Shown here: positions 12,183-26,100 of the stretch, in pieces
Position numbering within the stretch: position 1 is the stretch's first letter
Layout: each line of letters opens with the position of its first letter
Source of the DNA: Antennarius striatus
Lineage: Eukaryota; Chordata; Actinopteri; Lophiiformes; Antennariidae
DNA: 64,000 nt
NCBI RefSeq assembly: GCF_040054535.1
Contig: NC_090784.1
Span: 17,143,001 to 17,207,000, forward strand
Direction: 5' to 3'
Position numbers and translations under genes: made by a program
The notes under the pieces: model-generated
Databases searched by the model: none
Told to the model about the DNA's origin: nothing
The model's input: only the letters and a program-made list of their open reading frames with translations

Positions 12183-15100
12183 ATGGAGGGGGGTGTCCAC
12201 AGAGGAAGATGGCGCAAAAAAACACTTGTTAGCACAATTCTACTCCTGGTGAGACAAACTTGGGGTTATTCACTGAATACTTTGAAACGGAATTTATTCA
12301 TAAAAACTGCTTTTTTGATGGAGAGTAAAACTTAATGCTGACTACATTAATTTATATTAACTCTGTTTTGTTTTACAGTACATGTTCTTCCCATCGGTGG
12401 CCTTGTTAAATCCTTTAGAGGAGTTGACATGTCGTCCCTGGGAATACCTCACTGACAGTGGAATCTGTTGCGACAAGTGCAATGCAGGTACTGCATGACC
12501 TCCTGCAACCTCACACATAATGATTATTTGAAATATCACAACTTTTTTCTACAATCAGATCCATTCTGCAAACTCTTACTGGGTTTACATACAACAATCC
12601 TGTTTTGCAGGTTTAAAACTTGTAGAAGAATGTCATGGGGTGAATCACAGAAGTACATGCGCACCCTGCCCATCTGGACAATATACAGACCAAATGAACT
12701 ACTCCCCCAATTGCAGAACTTGTAAACGCTGCAAAAGTAGAGTAACATTAGTTTGTTTTTTTAAGAAAATCAGATTTCCCTGTTTGATTTCCACAGTTGC
12801 ATCTGCTAATGGTCACCTTTTGTATTCTTTTTCAACTGGATACAGGGTCAAATCATGAGGTGCAGGTATCAGAATGTGAGAGGAGCAAGGACACTATCTG
12901 TCGCTGTGAAGAGGGTTATTACAACTATAAAATTGATTCAGTAACAAATGAGTGTCTCCGATGTAAAAAGTGTGGACCTGGAGAAATGGAAACAAAAAAA
13001 TGTAAGTTTTAAGCTCTAAAGATGTGTTAAATTAAATGCTGTTAAGTTTGCTTAAAGCTGGTCATATTGAATATAGACAAATAAAAACTCCATTGATGCT
13101 GATGCCTCAGGTTCATTCTGAACAGATTTATTAATTTTGCATACAGGTACACATGAAGAAAACACTTTGTGTGAATGTCGAGAGAACTACTACAGAGTTA
13201 ACAACATGTGTGAATCTTGCAAGAAGTGAGTATACAACAGTATCAGAACTTTTGGTGCAGCCATTGTTCCCATTGTTCCTGGTTTTTCTGATGCTTCCAT
13301 TTAAAGTCATTAAAGGGGAAGTTGGTTTGATGAACCGAAACTTGGAGAACACGGCTGACGTCGCTCAATCTTTCCATTTGTTGGCAACTGAAAATACAAG
13401 TAACATGACAGAAAGACTGAGTCTCAGACATTTAAAGAATCAGTCAGACAAGGGGATATCATACAAATAGAATATCTCTTGATTAAAAAAGGAAACCTCC
13501 TGATGTATCCCATAATTTTTATCTACTCTCTTATTAATATAAGGATGTGAATGTTGCCACTAAAGGTGATTGTGACAGATGAAGCATTATCCCTATTTTA
13601 ATTACGATAGTACTAATTTTCTGCGTAATCATTTTAGGAACCTATGACATGCTGACAAGGAGATGATTTATTTTATTTTATTTTTTAGAGAAAGCCTGTT
13701 CACCATTTTGTATATAACTTCCTCATTATGTGCTCTGTTTCCTCCTCAATGTTGTGAAACGTCCTCTTTTTTTCTCCACAGTTGCACCACTGATTGTGAA
13801 CATCACTGTCCATCACTTCCCACACTGGATACAAAAGGTGGGCTGTCCTAACAAGGATGTGAATCTGTGGTTAGTTTTGTGTGGGTGAAATAAACTGGTT
13901 TCCCAGAGTGACGATCGAGTTGCTGTGGGACTGCGGTGTGCTTAATGCTGGCTGTACATGAGATGTGTGAGATGAACTACAGCCGTTTGACTTAAATACA
14001 CAAATACAATTGAGACACTGCCCAGTGGTCATACTAGATATAACTGTCGGAATTGTCGTTGGATTTTGTAAAGGGATAAGATTAGAGTAAGTAGGCTTTG
14101 GAAAAGATCAGTCATAGACAGGTCTTCAGGCCTCTGTCCAATTCATTCCAAGAGGAGTGTAAAGCAATAACATATATAACTTCCTTATGACTCATTTATA
14201 TGTAAGAAAACAAAGAACATCATACTGAAAACAGCTATTAGAACTCATAGAGGGTTTCTACAGCAGTTCAATTTTAGGTGCACATTTTCACACATTTGTG
14301 TTCGAAGCTTATTAACAATATTCACAATGAGCGTTCACAGTTGAAAAAGTACATACGTACTTCTGATTTTCTTCCTTGAGTGTCATTTCAATAAGAGGGC
14401 TTATAAAGTCAGAAATTGACTCAATGAAATTTGCAGAAATTCTACATATAAGTGAAATATCCCTTATTTTTTTGCAGATATGCCTTTTATGATAATATTT
14501 TGTATTGTTGCCTATCTAAAGTGTTGATTTCCCTGTCCTCTTTCTTATTTTCACTTTCCTCTCATAACAAAGCTCCAAATTTTGGGACGGAGTACATCAT
14601 CAACATCGTTTGCGTAGTTGTAGTTGTGACTTTGGTTGTGGCTGCAGTCACTCACTTTGTGACAAAATGGTCTACCAAGAAGAAGTTGAAGGAATCTCCA
14701 GCCCCAAAAACTGAGGTCTCCCCAGACTCATGTGAGGTAAGCAAATCTAATTTACTCTGTTTGTGTTTCTCAGGTTCAGGAACATTGAATGTCACAAAAA
14801 TCTGATTTGTGCTTGTTTTGCAGGAGGTCTTAATTCACAGTGAGGAAGCTTCAGTTAGTGTTAAGGCTGAACCCCCAAGTCCTATGAGGGAACATGAGCA
14901 GCCGTCCAATCTGCCGGACTGTGTCCCCTTTGAAATCAAGAGTGAGTGCATTTTAAACTACACAGGATACATTGTACGCCTTAGACCAATAGCCTCAATC
15001 ATCTCAAACACATGGAAAACTTCTACTAACTCTTGTCTCCTTCCTCTCAAACCCCTCTCCCGTTTTCACCCACCTCCTCAGTCCATGACATGATTTACAC

Positions 15101-15365
15101 GGTGCTGGATATGGTTCCCGTGATGCAAGTGAAGCAGCTGGTGCGTTGTCTAGGTGTGAAGGAGAGGGAGATCGAACAAGCAGAAGTGGACCACCGACCC
15201 TGTCGAGAGGCCCACTACCAAATGCTGAGGTTGTGGGCTATGAGAGGGTCCCGTGCAGGGGGAATGCTGCACTGGCCTTTGTTGCAGGAGTTGTTAGAGC
15301 AACTGAAAAAGATGCACCTGCAATGGGTAGCCGAGGAGCTGGAGACAAAGTATGGCATTCAGTAA
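12183..15365 (+). CDS. tnfrsf1a: TNF receptor 1 (TNFRSF1A), death-domain receptor
   Basis: Nine coding exons in phase: 12183-12248, 12379-12487, 12611-12736, 12846-13001, 13147-13225, 13782-13837, 14573-14736, 14824-14941 and 15082-15365, giving 385 residues. A signal peptide is followed by cysteine-rich domains; the series CRCEEGYYNY...ECLRCKKC and LCECRENYYRVNNMCESC matches human TNFR1 CRD3-4. Exon 7 has a membrane helix (YIINIVCVVVVVTLVVAAV) and a basic stop. The last exon encodes a death domain of about 90 residues (from IHDMIYTVLDMVP to the end), with VKQLVRCLGVKEREIEQAE aligning to human EFVRRLGLSDHEIDRLE. It binds TNF and recruits TRADD to drive NF-kB or cell death. The intracellular linker before the death domain is short compared with the human protein, about 90 residues. 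The start is the first ATG of exon 2 of the transcript. Confidence 0.92.
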
Positions 15366-16750
15366 TTCTGCTACGTGTGCCAAGTGGAACAAAAAACTCA
15401 TGAAACCAAGTATTGTTCACTTTAGAGACTCTCATGCATGAAAGTATGCAAGCACAGCACGGTGCTATCACCTGAGCAGTTTTACCCAAAGCAACCAAAG
15501 AACTCTACCTCCTGTCCCAAAGATCAGTCTTTGAGATGGCAGGGTCAAACTACTGAGAGCAGCGGACGGCACAGTTCTGGGAGAGAATTTCAACAAAAAT
15601 GTTTGAATGAGAGTTCATCTCAAACTTTATAAGAACTTTTGGGCATTTATATGCTTTCTTTTAAGATCTTTAAAGGAACAGTGATTTAGGTAAATTATGC
15701 TTATTCTCTTTTTTACATTATGTTTGCAATAATATAAATGGTTTAAAACAGCTGTCACAAACTCAACAATGAATCCCCAAAATGCTCACCTTCAAAGCTC
15801 ACTAATGAACATTAGTTAATGTGAGCAAAAAAAGCTTCATCTTTCATCATTAAATAATCTGTTTTTTTAAGGAGGTTACATGCTGGTTCTTTCTTTTACG
15901 AGATGAGTGAGAAATAGAGATACAGGGAGCCAAACTTATGATGCTTCCAGGCTGGAACTGTTTTATTGCCAGGTTAAGCTGTACAATGCATAACATGAGA
16001 ATGTAAGTACTGTATGTGTTCTTGTCAGCATGTCAAACTCATTCTCTTAGATATGCTACTTCTTTTATCCTATATTCTATAATGAATTACAGGTATGTCT
16101 TTGGTGTGTGACGTAATACTGTAATGGGTTTAATGTTTTTAAACTGGACTGATCAGATTTTATCCTGCAACAGTCTTTTTTGATTTGAGTTTTGCTGATT
16201 ACAAGGTGTTCCTTGTTTCTTAAGCTTCTCAGTTTCTGTTATAGTCAGTAATCATTTCTGCAAACAAGCATTTAAACATCGCATTTAGTTTCTAGAGCAG
16301 ACAGTAGTGCACAATCCAGCTGAACTAACCGGCTATAAAATTGACTTGCGCTGTATTAATACCAGTTCGCCGCCATAAAATTTCCAACTTTTAAGTACCA
16401 AAGCAGCTGTTACAAAAAGTGAAGTACTGTAGTTCTCACTAACCAAGCAACCCTGCGTCTTTCCTCTAGCTTTTTGTGGCCCTTTTAGCATTAAGTTAAG
16501 CCCCTTCATCGAAGCTTTATTCATGACTGGTGAAACAGGACACGCCTTGTCTCAGTGGACCTCAGCCAAGCTTCTTTTATCATACCAGTCTCAGATATGA
16601 TTCAGACACACTCAAACTCTAGATTTGTCATTCAAAAGCACTTTTACTGTGTACAAAACTGTATTAAACAAGTAGAACAAACAATATTTTGTGATATATG
16701 TTTATATCTGAAATGGAAATAAACATGATTTTATATCAATTCCTTGCTGG
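15366..16750 (+). other. Probable TNFRSF1A 3' UTR and flank
   Basis: No coding signal is seen. Sequence is AT-rich with ATTTA-like motifs. A candidate AATAAA lies near 16719-16724, about 1.35 kb past the stop, and would define a long 3' UTR; intermediate weaker signals cannot be excluded. Confidence 0.35.
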
Positions 16751-16769
16751 TTTGCTATAAATGTTCTTT

Positions 16770-17026
16770 TCATAGATCCAAAACCTTTTTTGGCCTCTTA
16801 AAATGATTTCCTCCTGTTGATTTAAGGTGAGCTGAGCTCTGACTGACGTGAAACAACAATAGAACACTGTCAAAGAAATCCATCATCACCTCTGTGCCAG
16901 GAAATACTTCTATCTGTGACATATTAGCCAGACTGAAGCACTGATTTGTCGGTTTCAGAATCCAGTTGTTCTTGTCCAGCCAGTTGCCGAGGGCAATGGT
17001 GCAGGTGAAAAGAGTTGAGGGAGGGA
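16770..17026 (-). CDS. Unidentified possible terminal exon
   Basis: Minus-strand frame of about 85 residues running from an acceptor-like site (CTGCTTCTCAG, exon start 17026) to a stop at 16770. It contains TLFTCTIALGNWLDKNN, then LKPTNQCFSLANMSQIEVFP and VMMDFFDSVLLLFHV, and ends in a basic stretch. A small upstream segment (about 17437-17403, bounded by CACCACAG and AAAG|GTAAAG) could splice to it in frame. I do not recognise a family, and no ATG-bearing first exon was found. It could be a fast-evolving gene, a decayed gene or chance. Confidence 0.22.
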
Positions 17027-17884
17027 CTGAGAAGCAGAGAGAAAAAGGAGGAACAGAAATCAAACATGACAGGGTGAAACAAAATGGATCCAAATAAGCC
17101 AAGGTAAGTCTATAATTTTACCTTTGTAAAGTGATAGTGGGTACTGTGAGAATGTCAGCAATTTATAAGAATTTTTAACTCCATGTTTTTTTACTATAGT
17201 AAGCTAGAGGTTGTTTCATGCAGCTGCTGTGTGGATCCACAGTCGGCTCTCTACCGTTGACTGGCCGAGGTGGAGGAAGCTTGTTCAGACTGAGCCATTA
17301 TCCAACTTTGAATGAAGTGTTAGAACGTAATGCAATCTGTTACTGTAGGGTATAGAGAATTGTTAACAAGTACGACAGTGTGTTAAAAGCCCTTCTTTAC
17401 CTTTTGATGTCTGACAGGTGAGCCCAGGCAGATTAGTGCTGTGTCTGTGGTGTGAAAGGAAATAAAAACTGTACAAATATGATAATGAAAACCAGTTATA
17501 GCAGTAACTCACTGTGCACTGGCAGAACACAGCAGTGCAGCTATAATATAAAAGTCCAACAAGTCGTCTGTCTCTTACGGCTGCATCAGTCACATTGCTG
17601 TAATCTAAGTCAGCAGCAGGACATGCTGTGAAGTTTTGGTGATGTCAGTCTTGTGGGAACTCACGTCTGTGAAGTCCTCAACTCACATCTTGACACACTA
17701 CTGTGTAAGTGGAGCTGTAGCTACTGTATGTGTAATGTCAATTATGTTTAACCCTCTGAAAATAACCAGAATGATTTTTGCTCACCTCACTTCCTCCTGG
17801 CATTCACCATGTACATGATAGTCTTCAGAACAAATGATCAAACATTGATCCAAATCATGACAAAAAGTATTTTTTATTTAATAC

Positions 17885-18000
17885 CTGAATTAAGTCCGAG
17901 CTGGTGGATGTGGCCGGGGAAAGGGAAGTTTGGGGCTCCCTGTTGAAGCTGCTGCCCCCGCGCCCCGACCTCGGATAAGTGGAAGATGGATGGATGGATT
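17885..18000 (+). repeat. SINE/LINE 3' tail with (ATGG)n
   Basis: The run GCCCCGACCTCGGATAAG...GATGGATGGAT is the characteristic 3' end shared by teleost tRNA-derived SINEs and their partner L2-type LINEs. Only the tail portion is present. Confidence 0.6.
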
Positions 18001-18689
18001 AACATATTCAGATCTGTGAAATAATTTTGAAATAAAACATTTAGAAAATGAGATGAAGTCATGACAAAATTCAAGTGGCATTGATGAAATGCATTTGTTT
18101 AATTAGCTTTTGAAAAAGTTTAAACTCATGCATAAATAAATGGATGAATAATCAGACAGCTCAGATCCTGAGTAATTTGGAGTAAGATTATAGCATTTGT
18201 TTTGTTGACATGTTGAAAAAATGTTCAGTATCACCACACAGGACATATTATCCATTATGGTATTTGTTAATCATTTATATTTATTTGATATTTGTAAGGA
18301 ACCACCATTATTAATAATCTGTTACTTAATGCTGGGTTTTATTTTAATTTTATTGTGTCATCCTATTTTTTTTTGTGCAGTTTACTTTGACATCAATCCA
18401 GTGGTAATGTAAAGTAACATTATAACAAGTAACAACTTTTTATTGATTTTGCCAGTGAATGTACAAAACATGAATAGAAATGAACATTTGCTTCACAAAA
18501 ACTGCTTTTGCAAGCATGAAACAGTAGAAAGGCCAAACCTGTAGGGTATTTAAAAAATGAGTGGCATGATTCATATGCTCTGCAGCAGTGACAGTAAGGT
18601 ATCCATGAGATGCAATTTATCAAAAATGAATAGAATATGTTATATAATGATATTATAGATACACCTAGTTCCTTGAGCAACTAGGTGTA

Positions 18690-19315
18690 TGCAAATGGCT
18701 TCCCATCAGTTTGCCAGTGCTGTAAGGACTTTGTTGTGCATGATCTTTACCTTCCCCTGGCTGAATGCTATTTCGTATTGCACCAGTATAAGTGCAAGGA
18801 TTGATGGTGCTGAAAGGGTTCTGGACACTGGATGGAGGAGAATAGAGATTTCTGGCCATGTGATCTTCTGCATCAGCAGGTTCTATTTTGTCCAGGCTCC
18901 TTGTTCATCCAAGTTCCACAGCTTTCGTTTTCAGAACTTGGCTTTAGCGATTTGTCTGCAGTGCATTTCCATCCAGCTCCACCTCTACCTCTGATCTTTT
19001 TATCAGTGGAGCTTTTGTACATCACTATCTTGAATTCTTCAACTACTGATAAAAAGAGGCAGGCTTTGAATTTACCTTGCATCTCTATCGTGGGTGTGGT
19101 ATGGTATCATGTCCTGAGGCGTTCAATTGGGCTGTTTTTGCAGGTGCTCTTATTGGAATCATTTCTATTATATAAATGTTGGAAGAGTTCATCTTATCAT
19201 GATTCTCTTTCCCATAACCTGCCATTTGGTTGTAAAGTGCAGGTTTTGAAACATAACTTCAATCACCCAGAAAGGCTAGCGATCATGCGGCAATGTAAAA
19301 AAAAAAGTAAATAAA
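18690..19315. other. Unassigned low-stop segment in the TNFRSF1A-PLEKHG6 gap
   Basis: Long open stretches occur on both strands: plus strand 18832-19314, minus strand 19082-18873 and 18859-18665. Base composition is less AT-rich than the flanks. There are no splice signals, start context or recognisable protein motif. The segment begins right after a 12-bp-arm hairpin (18659-18690). A decayed processed copy or an unclassified repeat is possible; I cannot name it. Confidence 0.25.
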
Positions 19316-20178
19316 GTAGATGTGTTGACGATGAATTGATGCTTTGGCCAAATAAAGTGAGATGACTGTAAGATGACCTGTGCTCTCCTTGACCTTCTGC
19401 ATCAGCTTGATGAGAAGGTTAGCAAGTTGCTAGTCATCTGCTTAGTCAAACCAGTGAAGAAGATCACACCTTTAATGCTGAGGAAGAAAATGGTTCATAA
19501 CTGGATGATCTTTGAGGAATCCATCTCTTCTGCTGAATCTTGAAATCTTGAAAAGGTTGAAAGGTTGTCAGTGGCTTTTAATTAAATTTTGTGTAGGTGA
19601 AGCTCTTAGTCCAAAAGGAATTCAGTTATTATATTGTATTCAGTTTTGAGGCAAAATGGATTGGAGTCTGGATGCTTTTTTTCCCTTTCATTAATATTGT
19701 GAAAGAGAGCTGTTTCTTTTACATATCAGCAATAACTACAGTAATCCAAAATAAATACTTCGGTATGTACAATTACATCCAGATGCATGTCATAATCTAA
19801 ATTGACGACTATTACAAATACATGTACTGTATTTGTAATAGTGTGGTAATGAAGACTATTAGAGACATGGAATTTACATTAAGGTATAGCTGGGATGCTA
19901 CAAATAGGGTTGAAATCAAATGACAAGGGACCCGTCAAGGACTGTATATTGGGAAACAAATTTTGTATGAAACTTTATTATTTGCAAGGCATTGTGGGAC
20001 TGGGAAAGTTTGAGGTTCATACTCAGGTGTATGATTTGTGTGGAGTGTAATACGATATTCTGCCTCTGTGTTTATATGCCACAAATTAGGAGTGTGAGAA
20101 TGTGTTAATAAACTGCTCTCCATTGTGCGTTCACACACCTTGTTTTGACAATGATTAACTTTGTGTGTTTGTCCACAG

Positions 20179-23100
20179 ACATGTAAACAACAGTGGAGGG
20201 TATGACTCACTGGTGGAAGAATCAATGGTTCCATGGCGAGATAGCTTGGACGTGGAGAGGCAGAAAGACGCAGAAAGTAGAGAGGTAGATGTTGATTGGA
20301 CATCCGTTTCTGCAGAGACTCACCTTGGGGGGGGGGGGGCAGACAAACAGAAGTTCAATACATTGACCTCTCGGGTTAGTGAAACGGGACAGAAATGTGC
20401 TTGATTACAGTTAACTGTAATGAAGAACTTTTTAAAAGCTAGTTAAGTACAAATATGTCCTTGAGTATTTACTTAAATGATCTACGTTCTTATGAAGGGA
20501 AGTGTTGTTTAATATTAGCACTACTTTCATTTGCAGCTTGATTCCCTTTTTATGGTAATCACTATGGCAAATTTGTAAAATTGATTATTTAGTGCAAAAA
20601 CAACACTTTCTCCTCACTTCTTCCTTCCTCTCTCTATTATTTCCGTCGTATTTATATCCCTCCTTTGATTCCCTTTTTGATCAAATGACTCTAACTCAGT
20701 TGTTTGCATGCGTGTGTGCCCAAATAAGAGAAACTTCCACACCACCACAGCAGAGGCGCTAATACTCACTGCTCTAATAATTACAGTTAACAGCAGACTA
20801 CATGTACATGTGAACGTGCCACCGTCACCTACTGTAAAGGATGTGCAATTACATTTTCCTTGTTCGGGACGCCCCACACTATTAGAGAATCACTGCCCAA
20901 ACTGCACCACACCTCTGCGCTATTATAGGTAGTTGAAAGAAATAATGTACTATTTTTTATTTACATTTTGATCTCAATTACAGCGCAGCTTGATTGTGTT
21001 TCTCACTTATAAACTCCCTTCACTTGGTTGAGAATATTTCAGCTTTGTTTTAACAAACAACTATCCTGATTCTCCAATTTTCAGAAAGGGAACAAGCGGA
21101 AAGTCGTTACGGCCTTTTCAACTTCAACCAAGGGACCATCTGCAGGACCCAAACCCAGAGGTGCACTGAAACAGGCCTTGTTCAGCCAGGGACAGTCTGA
21201 CAAAAGTCTGGGGTCTGAGGTACTGTGTTTTTTTGTCATCACACTACAGTACATGCAGAGACGCAGATACAGACTTGTATCTGAATAGTTAGAATATACA
21301 CACACACACAAAAAAACACTTCCACCACACGTTTTTCCCTGAGTAGTCTTTCCTTCTTTTATATTCTTATATTCGTCACCTTTCTTTACCTTTTGCTCAG
21401 GAGAGAGGTCAGCTGGATGTGTTGAAGCAGGAACTGGGGAGTTTTGCTGTACCAGCCGTTCTAAAGTGGAGCTGGAAGGAGGACAGTCATGGAACAACGC
21501 TGGAGAAGAACTGGACAGACATTGTGGACTCTCATTCAGTAGGCCTATCGGACTTTCGCATTTAAACATCAAATCATACCTTGCTTTCACCTCTATATAA
21601 CTGCAATACATGTATTTGGAAAATTGCATTTAGCTTCTTCCAACTTCTGACTAATGCTTGATGCTTTGTCTTAGATTTGACAGTGAGGAATAAATTTAAA
21701 CACATAACCTTTTAATAAGCTTTTCTAGATGCCGCCATAAAATAACAGTTCTTTATGATTTTTTTTTTTCATATTTATGAAGCATCTTGAACTCCTTACC
21801 TCCACTGTTTCATTTTTATTTTCCATTTTCATTTTCAGACGATGTCTAAGGTGCAGAAACACCAACAGGAGGCACTATGGGAGTTTGTTCATACTGAGCT
21901 CAACTACATCAATAAGCTCCTCATCATCAGAGATGTAATACGTTATTCTCCACCTGCTGCCACAGTCTCATTTACATACATTTCTTTTATGTATGTCACT
22001 GCTGAAATGGGGTTTTCCACAGGATGTTAAACAAAAGTCTGTCTTCTCCTCACAGTTGTTTATTGCAGCTCTGGTCAACCTTCACCAGCGTGGTTTTCTC
22101 TTGGAGGTCAGTTTGCAGGCTCTGTCTGTCCTGTCTAGACCGGTAATGTTCAAATCTAACACATGAAACAGTTAATATAAAGGCCTACTTTCCACTATTC
22201 TGCATACCACTGACCTACCTTCACTAGTACAACAACATCCGCTGTGGCTTATGCAGAGTACAACATAGAAAATTATTCAAAGCATGAAGCTCAGACATTA
22301 ACTGGTGTTGTTTTATTGGTTTCATCTGGCTTCTGTGGCAGGTCACACCTCAGCTGCTTTTCTCCAACCTTCCCTCCATCATAAGCGCACACCAGCTATT
22401 CTGGCAGGAGGTGATTTATCCCATGTTAAAAGAAGTCCGGAGGACTAGAAAGCCCTTTGACCCCATGATGTTAGAAACTGGCTGCCTGCAGGTATGAATT
22501 CACTGGCCAACGGTTACACTGTAAACTCACTGAGGTGTGTTTCTACCCATCAATGGGATAATGTAATATATGAACAAGATCATCCACTAATTAGAGGTTG
22601 TTATTTCATTTTATCATTCTAACATTCAACCTCATTTCCAAGTCATTTTTACCCCACTAAAAGTTCTTTACAGATGCCAGTTACATTACATGTGAAGAAT
22701 TCCAAGAACCGATTCCAGCATGTACTTTATGTATAGTGGATTGTAATATAGTTTAAAAAAAAAAAAGATCATGTGACATAGTAAAATAGCTCCAACTACA
22801 ACCAGTTAATACTAACAATACTTAAATATTCATAAATGAATCCAGAAATAAAATATATAATGCTGTTACACCAACAGGAGCTATTTTACTGTGTTACTAA
22901 TTTTGTATAAAAGTAATTATGGTCTTCCATTGGAATTGCTTTTTCTTGCAATTATTTTTGGAATGGCATTTTAAGTGAAAGAATAGACCCATTCAAACTT
23001 GAGGGGAAAATAAATGAACTACATCATTGCAGAGAATTAAAAATAGGTAAATAATTTTTGTTCATTTATCAATTTGAATTGACAAGTTGTGAGTTTTTCC

Positions 23101-26100
23101 TCCATTACATGAATATTGTACTCATCAGATATATGACGTTGGTTTAAATATACAGTAATTAAAACTGTGCAAAATGCATATGTTAATGTTTCTTTATTTG
23201 TAAGCACATCGTCAGGCAACCATAGCACTTTTGTAAACATATTGTATTTTCCTTAAGTTTTACTTTACAATTTCTCACATAAGTAAAGAAATTTGGTTCT
23301 CTTTCAGTAAAATTTTGGATGCATAACTTTAGCTATACACAAATGCGATTTAGGTTCTTCCTGTTGTCTTTAATCCGTCTTTTCTTTTTGTCTGCAGTTT
23401 CATCAGCGCTTCCATTCTTATCGGCATTACTGCTGGTACGAGGAATACAGTCTTAGTTTTGCACGCAGGCAGATGGAGAGCAGCCCACATTTTTTTGTTT
23501 TTGTCCAGGTAGATTGAGCAGCAGACATTTGTATTGTGTGGTAAACACACAGGCACACAAAAGATCACACAAATACTCAAACGCCCACTCACACAAACCC
23601 TGTAATTAACATTCAGTCATCTTAAAAGGAATTTGATTCATTGACTTTTACAAAATCTAATGACTAAGAGTTCAGTTATGGTGACATCTTGTGGTTTGTT
23701 ATCCTGGAATAACGCTGATGGTGTCATCACTGCTTCCTGGTGGGCATCTGCTGTCGCAACACCATCCTCTTCAAATTATGAGTGTAATGGTATTATAAAT
23801 GTGAACAAGAATAAGACACTGATTAGAATAATCACAGTAAGACAAGTCAGTCATGCAACACTTCTTTTTTCTGTTGTTACTAATAAAATAACAGCAATTT
23901 TAAGACTGTAATAAAATAGATTCAGAAAAAAAATTAAGTTTATTTGTGTGTTTTTGGTTTGTCCAGTGGGTGGAGACTCACCCGAATAGCGAGCGAATGA
24001 GGCTGGGGGACATGCAGGCCAAACCACATCAGAGGATCACAAAGTACCCTCTTCTACTCAAGTCCATTCTGAAAAACACCACAGATCCTTATGTACAGCA
24101 GTCTCTCAAAGGCATGGTGAGAAACTTAAATCTGGAAGAGAAGATCAATGCTATTTGTAATATTAAGGTGGATATAGATATTATGTAAGACTTATCTGTC
24201 AATAACAACATTTTTGAAGAAAATTTGAAAAATTTGCCTGTAGAAAGGTGACAGCAAAATGAAATTTTCATCTCTATTGTAATTCCAAGGAAATCTGTAT
24301 CCATTCAGATTAAATTAAGCACATGTGATCTGTAGTAAAGGCTTTTGAATTTCCCCATTTAGTTCAAAAAGTTGCGGCAAATGAGATGTTCTCACACTGT
24401 TGAAAACATTTCTGGACATAAAGTATTTAGAGTTTGAGTTAACAAGAAATATGCCGCCTACAAAGAAGTCTTGAACAGTCACTTGTAACTGAAACATCAA
24501 TGGGTCATCTGAAGTCTACTAACTATTCAAATGTTTTCATGGTGCCATTAAAAGTGGGTTGAGAACTTACCCTTAAAATTGTTCAATTCAGCACATTTTA
24601 ACAATTTTGTATAGAACAACTCCCCTGACTAACACTAAGCCCTTCTTGTCCTATTCTAGATGTCCTGTGTAAAGAGTTTCTTGGACAGCATCAACGACTA
24701 CCTCAAGGTCAAAGATGAGCAACTTGCTCTCACCATCTCTGCTCAGAGGGTGGAAGGTTATGAGTTGGAGGGAATAAATGAAGAAATTGACAAGGTAAAA
24801 CAAGATTGTTTTCCTTTGCTTCTCTTTTGATCAGAGATAAACCTTTTGGTCAACAAGACTAATATTGCACAACTGGATAGATTATGAGACAAGGGGGCCT
24901 GGAGTATAGACATGTAAGAACCCTCACCACGGAGTGAGACAATGGAGGAACAATTTTACTTGCTTTACCTCTTTTACTTCAGACACAAAGTAAATTGATT
25001 TGAGATGTGAGATGTTTAGAATAAATACAGGTACAGGTAGTCCTCAACATATGAACATAATTGGTTCCAAGAAGTGATTTATAAGTTGCATTGGTTGTAT
25101 GTCGTTATCTATTAAATGTCAATCTTTAATCACCATGTGATGTCATTAAAATGCCATTACTACTCTACATAAGAAAGTACAACTTCTTAAGACTTACCAA
25201 AAACAGGAACGGAACATAAAAACAACACATAACAAAATAAAATACTGTGGTACTATAACTTTTACATCTCTACCTCTGCTGAATTCATTTTGTCTTCGGG
25301 GGTGTAGAGGCTAAGTCATGCTTTAATCCACGGAGATATTCCATCACACTTATATGAATGATGCACTGATGCACTTCCTTGAAATCAAACACCTGACACG
25401 CCACTTTGTTTGATTACTGTGTCTTATTTCTATTAAGTTTCTCAGTTAACTCAACCAATAATTAAGATCAAATTGCTTTTGTTCATATCTCCAAATGTTT
25501 GTAAGTCGAATGTTCATAAGTTGAGGACTATACATCTCATTTTTGTATAAGGTCAACTGGATTTGTAGGAAAGCTTGATGCTTCACTGAAGCCTCTTGGA
25601 TGAGAGGCAAATATAATCAGTTTCTCCTATCAATCCATTGGACTTTGCTCAACTCAAAGATACCGTGACCTGGATGACTGTGAATCTTCACAGACATCTC
25701 TAAAATATGTTGCTGACTCATGACTGTTTTACTTGACAGTTTGTCAGAGAGATCTGTCAGTTTGATCTGACGTGCTCTATCAGAGGAGTAGGAGCTGACG
25801 CCATTCGCAAGCTGCTGCTTGAGGAGAACTTGAAAATTCGAGGGAGAAAAGACAGCAAGGTCAGCAGAGCCAATGCCCTCAGACACTATACACTTAAGTC
25901 ACTTAAGTACTTAAATTACATTACTTTTTATTCTTTTATTTTATCTTTCTTTTGATTTGTTATGAGATAGTTGGAGGTGGTGGCTCTACTTTTCTCCGAT
26001 GTTTTGCTAATGACCCAAGTCCAAAAGAAAGGAGATCGCCTGAAGGTAGTCCGACCTCCACTGGCCCTCGATAGAACGTATTGCATGGCAATGAAAGACA

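Noticed and set aside
21081-21629. Long minus-strand frame of about 180 codons
   Set aside because: It lies antisense to two PLEKHG6 exons, and its openness follows from their codon composition. No homology or independent signals.
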